A DNA stretch of 58,547 nt from an uncultured Pelagibacteraceae bacterium. Its GTDB lineage: Bacteria; Pseudomonadota; Alphaproteobacteria; Pelagibacterales; Pelagibacteraceae. The position numbers and the translations under genes are program-made. How positions within the stretch are numbered: position 1 is the stretch's first letter; each line of letters starts with the position of its first letter. The notes under the pieces are model-generated. The model saw only the letters and a list, made by a program, of their open reading frames with translations. It was not told the origin of the DNA and ran no database searches. Where the stretch lies: the NCBI GenBank assembly GCA_902560685.1, contig CACEMT010000007.1, forward strand, positions 1 through 58,547. Reading direction: 5' to 3'. Of the stretch, positions 40,204-50,126 are shown piece by piece.

Positions 40204-40665
40204 TTAATTTAATTCAAAAATAGCATCCACTTCTACTGCTACACCAAGTGGCAAGCTGTTTGCACTAACTGCTGCTCTTGTGTGCATTCCCGCATCTCCA
40301 AAAATTTTTGCTATTGTATCTGAAGCACCATTAACTACTTTTGGTTGTTCAGTAAAATCTTCCGTTGAATTAACAAATCCAGTAAGCTTGATACACGATT
40401 TGATTTTAGTCAGATCATCATTACAAGCTTGTTTTACTTGAGCTACAATATTTAAAGCACATCTTTCTGCAGCTTTATATCCATCTTCAGTTTTTAAATC
40501 TTTACCTAATTTTCCTTGAATTAATTTTCCATTTTCATCATTCGATATTTGTCCAGATATATAAAGTAACTTTCCAACAACTTTAGTTGCAACATATGAT
40601 CCAACTGGTGGAGTAGCTTTAGGTAAAACTAATCCTAACTCTTTTATTTTATTTTCATATGTCAT
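40204..40665 (-). CDS. ridA: RidA/YjgF family enamine/imine deaminase
   Basis: The 153-residue protein has the RidA fold motif GMHTRAAVSANSLPLGVAVEVDAI near its C-terminus, including the arginine that binds the substrate carboxylate. N-terminal ATKVVGKLLYISGQIS is also typical. RidA proteins hydrolyse reactive 2-aminoacrylate-type enamines made by PLP enzymes. It is slightly longer than the classical length of about 128 residues and belongs to the RidA-like subgroup of about 150. It is convergent with ugd and 8 bp downstream of topA. Confidence 0.85.
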   Translation of the reverse strand: MTYENKIKELGLVLPKATPPVGSYVATKVVGKLLYISGQISNDENGKLIQGKLGKDLKTEDGYKAAERCALNIVAQVKQACNDDLTKIKSCIKLTGFVNSTEDFTEQPKVVNGASDTIAKIFGDAGMHTRAAVSANSLPLGVAVEVDAIFELN

Positions 40666-40673
40666 ATTGATCT

Positions 40674-43226
40674 TTACTTTCTTCTTTTTTTACTTTTTTT
40701 ATTTTTATCGTATTCTTTTCTTTTCTCAATTAATATTAATGCATCTTCCATATTTATTTCTAAAGGATCTTTCTCTTCAGGTATTGTAGCATTAAGTGAT
40801 TTGTATTTAATATAAGGTCCATATTGACCCTTCATTATCCTTACTGGTTTTTTATCCTCAGGATGTTCGCCAAGATCTTTTATTAGAGATGACGAAATTC
40901 TACCTGGTTTTGCTTCTGCTATTAAAGTTATTGCTCTATTTAAACCAATTGTAAAAATTTCCTCAACATTTTCTAATCTTGCAGATTTATTTTCACATTT
41001 TAAATAAGGTCCAAATCTACCTGAATTTACTGTTATATCTTTTCCATTTTCTGGATGATGGCCAATAATTTTTGGTAAAGAACATAAATACTTTGCTTTT
41101 TCTAAATTAATTTCATCAATATTTATTCCTTTTGGAATAGATACATTTTTTAAATTATCGTTTTCCTTTTTATTTTTTTTCTTTTTAGTAGATATTTCTT
41201 CTTCAATTTTTTCATATTGTAAGTACGGTCCAAATCTTCCATTTTTTAAATATATATCCTTACCATTTTCATTTTGACCAATTAATTTGGGTTCCGCTAG
41301 TGCGTATTGGTCCTTTGCCTTAGATTTAGATAAAGGTCTAGTAAATTTACAATCTGGATAATTAGAACATCCTATAAATGCACCACCTCTAAAACTATTT
41401 TTTAGGCTTAATTCACCTGTATCACATAATTTGCATTTTCTATTAACTTTACCATTTTCATCTGCTTCAAAAATTAATTCACCAAGACTTTGATTAAGTA
41501 AATCTAAAACTTCTCGAGTACGTTTTTCTTTAACGTTTGATACATTTGTGTTGAAATCTTTCCAAAATTCATCAAGCACTTTTATCCATTCCTCCTTTCC
41601 AGTTGTAATATCGTCAAGTTGATCTTCTAAACCTGCTGTAAAACCATAGTCCACATACTTAGAAAACAATTTTTCTAAAAATGCTGACAATAATTTTCCT
41701 CTATCTGTAGGGAAAAAACGTTTATTTATCACATCAGCATAACCTCTGTTCGAAATAACAGAAATAATACTTGCATATGTAGAAGGTCTTCCAATACCTA
41801 ATTCTTCAAGTTTTTTTACTAAACTTGCTTCAGAATATCGAGGTGGTGGTTGTGTAAAATGTTGTTCATCTATAAAATCGTTTGTTAAAACTTCTTCTTT
41901 AATAACATCTGGAAGAATCTTTTCATCTTCATTTTCATCAATTCTTGTAAGTTTTAAATATCCATCAAATTTTATTGTTGATCCTGAGCATTTAAATTGG
42001 TTTAAGTTATCATCTGAAGTTATTGTAATAGTTTTTCTATCAAATTTCGCTGACTCCATTTGCGATGAAAGAGCTCTAGACCAAATTAAATCATAAAGTT
42101 TTTTTTGGTCAGTGCTTAAGAATTTTTTAATAGACTCAGGTGTTCTAGTAATATCAGTTGGTCTTATTGCTTCGTGTGCCTCTTGTGCATTCTTAGCTTT
42201 TTTACCTGAATAATTGTTAGGTTCATTAGGTAGGTAATTATCTCCATATGAATTTTTTATAAAATCTCTAAAATCAGCTACTGCATCTTTTGATATATTA
42301 GTACCATCTGTTCTCATGTATGTGATTAATCCAACTGTATCACCTTCAATATCTATCCCTTGATATAATCTTTGAGCAATCTGCATTGTTCTAGAAGCTC
42401 CAAATCCTAATTTGCTTGAAGATGTTTGTTGAAGTGTTGAAGTAGTAAATGGACCTAGTGGATTTCTTGTAAATATTTTTGAGCTAATATCTGAAATTTT
42501 ATAATTTGATTTTTTTAATAATTCTATAGCATTATTGATATCTTCTTTATTTTTAAAGGAAAATTTTTCTATTTTTGAATTATTTAATAATACAATATTT
42601 GAATTTAAAATGTCGCCATTTGAAGTTTTAAAATTTACATTTAAAGTCCAAAATTCCTCTGGTTTAAATTGTTCTATCTCATGTTCTCTTTCTGTAAGCA
42701 ATCTTAGAGCAACAGATTGAACTCTGCCTGCGGATTTTGAGCCTGGTAGTTTTGTCCATAATATAGGTGAAATATTAAATCCGACCAAGTAGTCCAAAGC
42801 TCTTCTTGCCATATATGCATCAACCAAATTAGATTCTATATTTCTAGGGTTATCTATTCCGTTTGTTACAGCTTTTTTAGTAATTTCATTAAAAACTACT
42901 CTTTCAATTTTCTTATCTTTTAAGAGTTTTTTTTCTTCTAAATATTCTCTTACATGCCAAGCAATAGCTTCACCTTCACGATCTGGATCTGTTGCAAGAA
43001 TAATTTTATCTGATTTTTTTGCAGCATCAGTTATCTCTTTTAAATATTTTTTTGAAAAACTATCAACTTCCCATATCATTTTAAATTTATCATCTGGATC
43101 TACAGAGCCGTTCTTTGAAGGAAGATCTCTTATATGCCCATAGCTCGCTAAAACTGTATAGTCACCACCTAAATATTTGTTAATAGTTTTAGCTTTCGCA
43201 GGACTTTCAACTATGACAAGATTCAT
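40674..43226 (-). CDS. topA: DNA topoisomerase I
   Basis: TopA relaxes negative supercoils. The 850-residue type IA enzyme has a TOPRIM domain with the acidic motif ATDPDREGEAIAWH (about 55-68). The active-site tyrosine is in GLITYMRTDGTNIS. One C-terminal four-cysteine zinc ribbon is seen (CKLCDTGEL ... GCSNYPDC). Three glycine-rich topoisomerase repeats follow (GRFGPYLQYE, GRFGPYLKCE, GQYGPYIKYK). A Lys-rich tail ends the protein. Confidence 0.96.
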   Translation of the reverse strand: MNLVIVESPAKAKTINKYLGGDYTVLASYGHIRDLPSKNGSVDPDDKFKMIWEVDSFSKKYLKEITDAAKKSDKIILATDPDREGEAIAWHVREYLEEKKLLKDKKIERVVFNEITKKAVTNGIDNPRNIESNLVDAYMARRALDYLVGFNISPILWTKLPGSKSAGRVQSVALRLLTEREHEIEQFKPEEFWTLNVNFKTSNGDILNSNIVLLNNSKIEKFSFKNKEDINNAIELLKKSNYKISDISSKIFTRNPLGPFTTSTLQQTSSSKLGFGASRTMQIAQRLYQGIDIEGDTVGLITYMRTDGTNISKDAVADFRDFIKNSYGDNYLPNEPNNYSGKKAKNAQEAHEAIRPTDITRTPESIKKFLSTDQKKLYDLIWSRALSSQMESAKFDRKTITITSDDNLNQFKCSGSTIKFDGYLKLTRIDENEDEKILPDVIKEEVLTNDFIDEQHFTQPPPRYSEASLVKKLEELGIGRPSTYASIISVISNRGYADVINKRFFPTDRGKLLSAFLEKLFSKYVDYGFTAGLEDQLDDITTGKEEWIKVLDEFWKDFNTNVSNVKEKRTREVLDLLNQSLGELIFEADENGKVNRKCKLCDTGELSLKNSFRGGAFIGCSNYPDCKFTRPLSKSKAKDQYALAEPKLIGQNENGKDIYLKNGRFGPYLQYEKIEEEISTKKKKNKKENDNLKNVSIPKGINIDEINLEKAKYLCSLPKIIGHHPENGKDITVNSGRFGPYLKCENKSARLENVEEIFTIGLNRAITLIAEAKPGRISSSLIKDLGEHPEDKKPVRIMKGQYGPYIKYKSLNATIPEEKDPLEINMEDALILIEKRKEYDKNKKSKKRRK

Positions 43227-43265
43227 AATTAGTGAAACTACACAAAAAATAGATCAATAGTCAAA

Positions 43266-43844
43266 TTAATAAATTTTTGTCTTCGATTCTTCTTTATTTA
43301 TCAGTCGTTTAACATTTTCTCTATGTGTAAATAAAATTAAAATAAACATTATTATAAAAAAATATTCACTTTCGTAATTTGGGTTAAAAAATATAAAAAC
43401 TGGAATTATAAAAGTTCCTAGAATTGATCCTAATGAAGAATATCTTAAAATAAAAAAAATTATTAACCAAGATGCTATAAATACAAATCCCAAGATATAA
43501 TTAATAGAAAATAATATACCAACATATGTGGCAACACCTTTTCCTCCTTTAAATTTTAACCATAAAGGAAAAACATGTCCTATAAATACCGACAAAGATG
43601 ACACATAAACTAATTCAGGATAATTAAATTTAATATACAATACTGGAATTACTGCTTTTAAAATATCTAATGATAAAGTTAAATATCCAATTATTTTATT
43701 TCCTGTCCTTAAAACATTAGTTGCACCTATATTACCTGAACCTATATCTCTTATATCTTTTTTTAAAAAAATTTTTGTTAATATTAAGCCAAAAGGAATA
43801 GATCCCATTAAATAAGAAATTATGATAGATAAAATTAATTCCAT
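43266..43844 (-). CDS. plsY: Glycerol-3-phosphate acyltransferase PlsY
   Basis: PlsY makes lysophosphatidate from acyl-phosphate and glycerol-3-phosphate at the inner membrane. The 192-residue protein has several transmembrane helices and the three conserved loops: SIPFGLILTK near the N-terminus, GSGNIGATNVLRTG, and FKGGKGVAT. It is 2 bp downstream of pyrC. The dprA gene commonly found between plsY and topA in alphaproteobacteria is missing here. Confidence 0.94.
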   Translation of the reverse strand: MELILSIIISYLMGSIPFGLILTKIFLKKDIRDIGSGNIGATNVLRTGNKIIGYLTLSLDILKAVIPVLYIKFNYPELVYVSSLSVFIGHVFPLWLKFKGGKGVATYVGILFSINYILGFVFIASWLIIFFILRYSSLGSILGTFIIPVFIFFNPNYESEYFFIIMFILILFTHRENVKRLINKEESKTKIY

Positions 43845-43846
43845 AT

Positions 43847-45133
43847 TTAAGTTTTAAATAATTCTTCACCTTTTACAAATGTATTTGTTATTTTACCTTG
43901 TAACTTTCTTCCCTCTATAGATGTATTCTTAGATTTTGAAATTAAATTTTCTTTTTTAACCACCCAAGGCTTGTTTATATCTAATATACAAAAGTCAGCA
44001 TCATTACCTGTGTTTAAATTTCCTTTATTTATTCTTAGAATTTTTGCTGGATTGCATGTTAATGCTTTAATTATTTTATTTAATTTTAAAGATTCATTAT
44101 GATAAAGTTCTAAAGCTAAAGGCAATAGAGTTTCAATTCCAGAAGCACCAGTTGAAGCTTGAGCAAATGTTAGTCTTTTTTGTTCCTCATCCTCAGGCTT
44201 ATGATCAGAAACTATTACATCAATCAAATCATTATTTATTCCTTTGATCAAAGCTAATCTATCATCTTCGGTTCTTAATGGGGGCGACAACTTTAAAAAT
44301 GTTCTAAAATCTCCAATATCATTTTCATTTAATGACAAGTTATTTATTGAAACACCACACGTAAATTCTACCATTTCTTTTCTTTTCTTAATTACATCTA
44401 AAGATTTTTGTGATGAAATTTGTGATATATGATATCTGCAATTAAAATCTTCTAATAAAGTTAAATCTCTTTCAATAATAATTTTTTCTGCTAAATCAGA
44501 AATACCTTGAAGGCCTAGTTTTGTTGAAATAATCCCATCATTTACCATTCCATCTTTTGCCAGCTCCGAATCTTCTACATGTTGCATAATCAAGCAATTT
44601 AAATCATACGCTGATCTCATTATTCTTGACATTAATCTTGTATTTTGAATTGTTTTATATCCATCTGTAAAACCCACAATTCCTTTAGCTTGTAAAAGAC
44701 CAAACTCAGTCATATTAGTACTTTCAAGGTTCTTTGTTAAAGATGCTGTTGGATAGATATTAATTTTAGCTTTATCTCTTCCTCTTCTTTTTAGAAAATC
44801 AACAATTGAAACATTGTCAATAACTGGATTTGTATTAGGCATTGTAACCACAGATGTAACACCACCGGATAATGCAGCTTCGCTTAAAGTTCTAAAATTT
44901 TCCTTATATTCATAACCAGGCTCACCAACAAAAACTCTCATATCAACGATTCCTGGAATTATATGTTTACCTTTTAAATCTATATATTTTTCTCTAGACG
45001 GTATATTGTTTATATTTACTTTTTTGCCTGCAGCTTCAATTTTTCCATCTTCACTGATTATTAGACCACCAACTTCATCTATAGCATTTTGTGGATCAAT
45101 AATATATCCATTTAAAAAGTATTTTTTTTTCAT
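43847..45133 (-). CDS. pyrC: Dihydroorotase-like protein PyrC (metal-site motif altered)
   Basis: The 428-residue protein is a class I dihydroorotase homologue. It lacks the zinc-binding HxH motif: residues 64-73 read DMRVFVGEPG, with Arg66 and Phe68 in place of the two histidines. Later segments MQHVED, YHISQISS and SDHKPED are recognisable but altered. Such PyrC' (PyrX) forms are known as structural partners of aspartate transcarbamoylase. The one-base overlap with pyrB supports that role. Catalysis would then need another dihydroorotase elsewhere in the genome. The family is clear, activity is doubtful. Confidence 0.85.
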   Translation of the reverse strand: MKKKYFLNGYIIDPQNAIDEVGGLIISEDGKIEAAGKKVNINNIPSREKYIDLKGKHIIPGIVDMRVFVGEPGYEYKENFRTLSEAALSGGVTSVVTMPNTNPVIDNVSIVDFLKRRGRDKAKINIYPTASLTKNLESTNMTEFGLLQAKGIVGFTDGYKTIQNTRLMSRIMRSAYDLNCLIMQHVEDSELAKDGMVNDGIISTKLGLQGISDLAEKIIIERDLTLLEDFNCRYHISQISSQKSLDVIKKRKEMVEFTCGVSINNLSLNENDIGDFRTFLKLSPPLRTEDDRLALIKGINNDLIDVIVSDHKPEDEEQKRLTFAQASTGASGIETLLPLALELYHNESLKLNKIIKALTCNPAKILRINKGNLNTGNDADFCILDINKPWVVKKENLISKSKNTSIEGRKLQGKITNTFVKGEELFKT

Positions 45134-46071
45134 TATTCACAAAATATTTTAAGGCATGCCATTCTTACTGCTACCCCAAGCTCAACTTGTTCTTTAATTA
45201 CACTTTTGTTTATATCATCTGCTAAATTCGTATCTATCTCTATACCTCTGTTCATTGGTCCAGGATGCATTATCAAAGCATCATCTTTTGCAAAGTCTAG
45301 CTTGTCTGGAGTTAATCCATAATATTCATAATATTCTCTATTTGATGAAAGAAATGAACTGGTCATTCTTTCATTCTGAAGCCTTAGCATCATTACTATA
45401 TCACAATCTTTCAATCCCTTTTTCATATCTGAGAAACTATTAACTCCAAGTTTTTCAATATCTTTTGGCATTAAATTTGAAGGAGCAATAATATTAACTT
45501 CTGCACCCAGCATATTTAGTAAATAAATATTTGATCTTGCTACCCTCGAATGAACTATATCACCACATATTGCAATTTTTAATCCTTCAATCTTTTTCTT
45601 TCTGTCTATAATTGTTAATGCGTCTAGCAAGGCTTGAGTTGGGTGTTCTCTTCTTCCATCTCCAGCGTTAAGTACAGCACAATTAACTTTCTGAGATAAT
45701 AAATTTGATGCACCAGAATCTTGATGTCTGACCACTATTATATCAGGATGCATTGCATTAAGAGTCATCGCTGTGTCTATTAATGTTTCTCCTTTCTTAA
45801 TCGCAGAATTATTTAAGTTCATTGACATAACATCTGCTCCCAATCTTTTGCCGGCTAATTCAAATGAACTTTGTGTACGTGTTGAAGGTTCAAAAAATAA
45901 ATTAATTTGAGTTTTTCCTCTTAAAACATCTAATTTTTTGTTTTTACTTTTATTTAAATCAATAAATTGTTTTGCTTCTGTTAAAATAAAATTTACATCA
46001 GAAATTGATAGATCTTGGATTCCTAGGAGATGTTTTTGTGAGATTTTAATAGCTTTTTTTACATTTGCCAT
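45133..46071 (-). CDS. pyrB: Aspartate carbamoyltransferase catalytic subunit
   Basis: PyrB condenses carbamoyl phosphate and aspartate in pyrimidine synthesis. The start at 46071 ([17 protein letters not shown]) gives 312 residues. A frame extending to 46110 adds a non-conserved leader. The carbamoyl-phosphate motif [20 protein letters not shown] and the HPGPMNRG loop are intact. It is followed with one-base overlap by the PyrC-like protein, an arrangement typical of ATCase/PyrC' complexes. Confidence 0.94.
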   Translation of the reverse strand: MANVKKAIKISQKHLLGIQDLSISDVNFILTEAKQFIDLNKSKNKKLDVLRGKTQINLFFEPSTRTQSSFELAGKRLGADVMSMNLNNSAIKKGETLIDTAMTLNAMHPDIIVVRHQDSGASNLLSQKVNCAVLNAGDGRREHPTQALLDALTIIDRKKKIEGLKIAICGDIVHSRVARSNIYLLNMLGAEVNIIAPSNLMPKDIEKLGVNSFSDMKKGLKDCDIVMMLRLQNERMTSSFLSSNREYYEYYGLTPDKLDFAKDDALIMHPGPMNRGIEIDTNLADDINKSVIKEQVELGVAVRMACLKIFCE

Positions 46072-46112
46072 TAAAACCAACTCTATAACTATAGAGTATG
46101 AATAATGCAAGC

Positions 46113-46568
46113 TTAATTATTTAAAAAATCTAAAACACCTTGTAGTATAAAAGCAGCAGCATTTTTATCTATATTTTTTAGTCTTTTTGTAACATTTACA
46201 TCTAGTTCACTCGATAAATTGAATGCACCAACCGTAGAAAGCCTCTCATCCCACAAAAATATTGGTATTTGGATTTTTTCAGATATTAACTTTACTTTAT
46301 CTTTTACAGATTGAGATGAGCTGCCCTCTGTACCATCCATATTTTTAGGATTTCCAAATATGATAGCGTGAACGTTATTTTCATTAGCTATTTTTTTTAA
46401 TTCATCTACTAAGATTTGAATATTTTCATAATTTACTGTTTTTAAAGGAGTAGCAATTTTTCTATTTTCATCAGAAATTGACAAACCAACTCTTTTGGAA
46501 CCCATATCAACTCCAATTAGTCTAGATTTGTTATTTATATGGTTCTTTATATCGTTAATGTCCATCAT
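46113..46568 (-). CDS. ruvX: Putative pre-16S rRNA nuclease (RuvX/YqgF)
   Basis: The 151-residue protein has the RNase H-like YqgF fold. [20 protein letters not shown] carries the first acidic residue, [14 protein letters not shown] follows, and [11 protein letters not shown] supplies the second acidic motif. YqgF is implicated in 16S rRNA 5' end maturation. It is divergent from gatC across 49 bp. Confidence 0.92.
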   Translation of the reverse strand: MMDINDIKNHINNKSRLIGVDMGSKRVGLSISDENRKIATPLKTVNYENIQILVDELKKIANENNVHAIIFGNPKNMDGTEGSSSQSVKDKVKLISEKIQIPIFLWDERLSTVGAFNLSSELDVNVTKRLKNIDKNAAAFILQGVLDFLNN

Positions 46569-46617
46569 ATTGTAATTTTCATATTAAATGATAATTTGCC
46601 CTTAATTTAAATATCAC

Positions 46618-46905
46618 ATGAGCATAGATCTTAAAACAGTTAAACATATATCTAAATTATCAAGAATTTCCTTAGATGAACAAAAAGCTAAGAAATTAGA
46701 GACTGATTTAAATTCAATATTTAAATGGATTGAACAACTTAATGAGTTAAAAACTGAAAACATTGAACCACTAAGCTCTATAGCTGAAACAAAATTAAGA
46801 CTTAGAAAAGACGAGATTAAATCTAAAAATATCAGAGAAGAAATTCTTAAAAATTCTCCAGATGATAACAAAGATTTTTTTGTTGTTCCGAAAGTAGTTG
46901 AATAA
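46618..46905 (+). CDS. gatC: Asp-tRNA(Asn)/Glu-tRNA(Gln) amidotransferase subunit C
   Basis: The 95-residue GatC begins with the family pattern [20 protein letters not shown] and includes [14 protein letters not shown]. GatC stabilises the GatA-GatB interface. It starts the gatCAB operon and overlaps gatA by one base. Confidence 0.94.
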   Translation: MSIDLKTVKHISKLSRISLDEQKAKKLETDLNSIFKWIEQLNELKTENIEPLSSIAETKLRLRKDEIKSKNIREEILKNSPDDNKDFFVVPKVVE

Positions 46906-48365
46906 TGTCAAATATAACTGACCTTAGTTTATCTGAATTAGTTTCTAATATAAAAAATAAAAAGCTTTCATCCCATGATATAACATCCGAATATGTTGAG
47001 AGATCAAAAAAATCTAAAAATTTAAACACATATATCGAAGAAACTTTTGAGGCTGCATTAAAAAAAGCTAAAGAGTTTGATTCAAAGCCTGATCTCAATA
47101 AAAAGTTACCTGGCATACCAATAGCAATTAAAGATTTATTTTGTACAAAAAATGTTAAAACTACAGCAAGTAGTAAAATTTTGAATAATTTTATTCCAAC
47201 TTATGAGTCAACTGTCACTCAAAATTTATGGAACGATGGTGCAATACTTTTAGGAAAATTAAACTGTGATGAATTTGCAATGGGTTCATCTAATGAAACA
47301 AGTTATTTTGGTAATGTCATTAGCCCTATTGATAAAGATTTGGTACCAGGTGGTTCATCTGGTGGATCTGCATCAGCTTTAGCTGCAAAATTAACACCAG
47401 CGACTATAGGAACTGATACAGGTGGATCTATAAGGCAACCAGCTTCATTCACAGGAACGGTTGGTTTAAAACCTACTTATGGCAGTTGCTCAAGATATGG
47501 AATAGTTGCATTTGCCTCATCTCTAGATCAAGCAGGACCCATGACAAGAAATGTTAATGATGCTGCACTCTTGCTAGAGGTAATGAGTTCTTTTGATAAT
47601 AAAGATTCAACTTCTGTAGATTTTAAGAGACCAATGTATTCAAAAGATTTATCAAAAGATATTAAAGGTAAAAAAATTGGAATTCCAAAAGAATATAGGG
47701 TCGATGGAATGTCTGAAGAAATTGAAAAATTATGGGAAGATGGAAAAAACTATTTAAAAGACTGTGGTGCTGAAATTATAGATGTATCTCTTCCACATAC
47801 AAAATTTGCATTACCAACCTATTATATAGTTGCACCAGCTGAAGCCTCATCTAATCTTGCAAGGTACGATGGTGTAAAATATGGTTTTAGAACCGAAGGT
47901 AATAATTTAATCGATATGTACGAAAAAACTAGATCTGCAGGATTTGGTGATGAAGTAAAGAGAAGAATTATGATTGGGACATATGTTTTATCTTCTGGTT
48001 ATTATGATGCTTATTATTTGAAAGCGCAAAAAGTTAGAAGATTAATTAAAAACGATTTTAATAATATATTCCAGAAAGTTGATGCAATACTAACGCCTTC
48101 AACACCTTCTTCTGCATTTAAAATTGGTGATAAATCAAATGACCCAGTTTCAATGTATCTAAACGATATATTTACAGTACCTGTGAATCTTGCAGGTTTA
48201 CCTGGAATTTCAATTCCTGCAGGACTAGATAAAAAAGGATATCCATTAGGTCTTCAAATTATTGGAAAATCATTTGATGAACAAAATATTTTAAATATAG
48301 CCTACTCAATGGAGGATAAAATTAATTTTAAATTTAATTTAAAAGAATGGTGGATGAATGACTAA
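46905..48365 (+). CDS. gatA: Asp-tRNA(Asn)/Glu-tRNA(Gln) amidotransferase subunit A
   Basis: GatA hydrolyses glutamine and passes ammonia to GatB. The 486-residue amidase-signature protein has the Ser-cisSer-Lys triad: lysine in PIAIKDLF, the cis-serine in [15 protein letters not shown], and the nucleophile in [14 protein letters not shown]. Length is normal. It overlaps gatB by 8 bp. Its partner GatB is truncated in this sequence. Confidence 0.96.
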   Translation: MSNITDLSLSELVSNIKNKKLSSHDITSEYVERSKKSKNLNTYIEETFEAALKKAKEFDSKPDLNKKLPGIPIAIKDLFCTKNVKTTASSKILNNFIPTYESTVTQNLWNDGAILLGKLNCDEFAMGSSNETSYFGNVISPIDKDLVPGGSSGGSASALAAKLTPATIGTDTGGSIRQPASFTGTVGLKPTYGSCSRYGIVAFASSLDQAGPMTRNVNDAALLLEVMSSFDNKDSTSVDFKRPMYSKDLSKDIKGKKIGIPKEYRVDGMSEEIEKLWEDGKNYLKDCGAEIIDVSLPHTKFALPTYYIVAPAEASSNLARYDGVKYGFRTEGNNLIDMYEKTRSAGFGDEVKRRIMIGTYVLSSGYYDAYYLKAQKVRRLIKNDFNNIFQKVDAILTPSTPSSAFKIGDKSNDPVSMYLNDIFTVPVNLAGLPGISIPAGLDKKGYPLGLQIIGKSFDEQNILNIAYSMEDKINFKFNLKEWWMND

Positions 48366-48675
48366 AGACTACTTGATTGAGAGAAATGGAAAAAAATATG
48401 AAGTAGTAATAGGTCTTGAAGTGCATGCACAAGTATTGTCAGAATCCAAATTATTTTCTACATCACCCACCAAATTCGGAAGCGAGCCTAATACCCAAGT
48501 AAGTTTAGTTGATGCAGCATTTCCCGGGATGCTTCCAGTAATTAATGAATTTTGTATTAAGCAAGCTATAAAAACTGGAATTGGATTAAACGCTAAAATC
48601 AACAATAAATCCATTTTTGATAGAAAAAATTATTTTTATGCAGACTTACCTCAGGTTCTTTTTTATTTATTTTAG
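48358..48675 (+). pseudogene. gatB: GatB, truncated after about 99 residues by a fusion junction
   Basis: The start is a normal GatB, with [34 protein letters not shown] and [12 protein letters not shown]. GatB then normally continues for about 370 more residues, but homology stops at Q99 (codon 48652-48654). The frame runs six residues into foreign sequence (VLFYLF) and stops. The DNA after about 48655 encodes a MATE transporter fragment in another frame. GatB phosphorylates and amidates misacylated tRNA and is essential where GlnRS or AsnRS is missing. A natural truncation would therefore be severe, and an assembly or template chimera is likely. Confidence 0.9.
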
Positions 48676-49598
48676 TTGTTTCATTAAATTCATTACTTCA
48701 TGCAGAAGGTGATACTAAAACTTACAGGAATGTTTTAGTTATATCATTTCTTTTAAACATAATATTAAATCCTATTTTAATATTTGGTTTTTTATTTATA
48801 CCAGCTTTTGGAGTTAAGGGCATAGGTATAGCTACAATTATTTCTCAATTAGTTTCCTTTTTGGTTATTTTATTTAAGGTTCTTAAAAATGAAAGAGTAA
48901 GAAAAATAACAAGCGAATATTTAGTTCCAAAATTTTTATTTTTTAAAAATATTTTTTTTCAATCAATGCCAATTTCACTATCTATATGTGGATACGCTTT
49001 AGCCGCTGCAATAATTTTTACTTACGTAGGTCAATCTGGCGAATATGCTGTTGCAGGTTACGGTGTAGGTACACGTATAGAACAAGTAGTTCTACTTCCA
49101 ATACTTGGAATTAATACAGCTATAATATCTATAATAGCCCAAAATTACGGAGCTAATAATCTTGTCAGAATCAAAGAAACTTATTTTACCGCTATTAAAT
49201 ATGCTTTTATTATAATGATTACAGCTGGAACTTTAGTTTTTTTGTCAGCAAGTGTGATTACAAGTTTTTTTTCAAGCGACCCTGAAGTGATTGAATATGG
49301 AAAAAGATATTTAAAAATTTCAGCTTTTGTATTACCTGCTTATCCTGTTTTTTTTCTATCAAATGGTTTTTTCATGGCTTTAAAAAAGTCAGAAAATGCA
49401 ATGATTTCTAACTTTTTTAGAAATGTTCTTAACCCAATTGTAGTATTTTATATTGCTAAATATATAAACGCGAGTTTTGAAACTTTCTTCTGGATATGGG
49501 TAGGAATTAATTGGTTTTTCTCAATTTCTTATTTTTTTATAATAATTTATTATTTTAAAATTAAATTAAATAAATCTAGCACTGTCGTTCATCCATGA
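48656..49598 (+). pseudogene. MATE-family efflux transporter, N-terminally truncated
   Basis: The open frame from about 48657 has no start codon of its own at the joint and encodes about 313 residues of a MATE multidrug/Na+-coupled exporter. Recognisable are LNSLLHAEGDTKTYRNVLV, the NIILNPILIF helix and GYGVGTRIEQ. About eight hydrophobic helices remain. Roughly 130 N-terminal residues (the first four helices) are missing. An internal ATG at 48861 would give 245 residues, unlikely to be functional. Its 3' end overlaps the convergent soxG by 33 bp. Confidence 0.85.
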
Positions 49599-50126
49599 CC
49601 ATAAATGTGATGAAAATGATCTTCTAACAAATAAATTTAAATTATTAATATTTTTATTGTGAATGATAACATCAATATGATTAAACAAAGTTTGCGTAAC
49701 TGCGCCTTTCGAGTTTTTAAAATTATTAAAATTAAATGGACAACCAGCTGATAATAATTCAAAAATTTTTGTACCTTTTAAATTAATCATTATCCAATGA
49801 TCAGATACATTTGTAACAGAACCTAGTTTTACTTTAGAAATTTCATTAAAAAGTTTATCCTCTAATGAGTTAGCATCTTTTATATCAAGCTTATCATTTG
49901 AGTACAAAAACCATTCATCTGGACTTAACCAAAGAAGATTTAATTTTTCATTACTCGATGATGTATTTTGGTCTACAGGAGTAATTATAGACAATTCTTT
50001 TCCAATTTTAGTTATAAAATCTCTATTTTTACCTCTCAAATTTATTTTTAAGATAGGCTCGATTTCTGAAATTTTTATTTCAGAATATTCTTTAGTATCG
50101 ATAATTGGAGTATTAAAATTAAGCAT
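49566..50126 (-). CDS. soxG: Sarcosine oxidase gamma subunit
   Basis: This 186-residue protein is the small GcvT-like subunit of heterotetrameric sarcosine oxidase. The LLWLSPDEWFLYS segment and SVTNVSDHWIMINLKGTKIFELLSAGCPFN are typical; here the sequence reads GSVTNVSDHWIMINLKGTK. It is last in the soxB-soxD-soxA-soxG order and overlaps soxA by 8 bp. Identification depends partly on context. Confidence 0.88.
   Translation of the reverse strand: MLNFNTPIIDTKEYSEIKISEIEPILKINLRGKNRDFITKIGKELSIITPVDQNTSSSNEKLNLLWLSPDEWFLYSNDKLDIKDANSLEDKLFNEISKVKLGSVTNVSDHWIMINLKGTKIFELLSAGCPFNFNNFKNSKGAVTQTLFNHIDVIIHNKNINNLNLFVRRSFSSHLWSWMNDSARFI

Noticed and set aside
46072-46110. N-terminal extension of PyrB to 46110
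   Set aside because: The added 13 residues are hydrophobic, not conserved, and the ATG at 46071 gives the usual start.
48861-49598. A complete 245-residue transporter starting at the internal ATG
   Set aside because: MATE homology continues upstream in the same frame to the gatB joint, so this is a fragment, not an independent gene.
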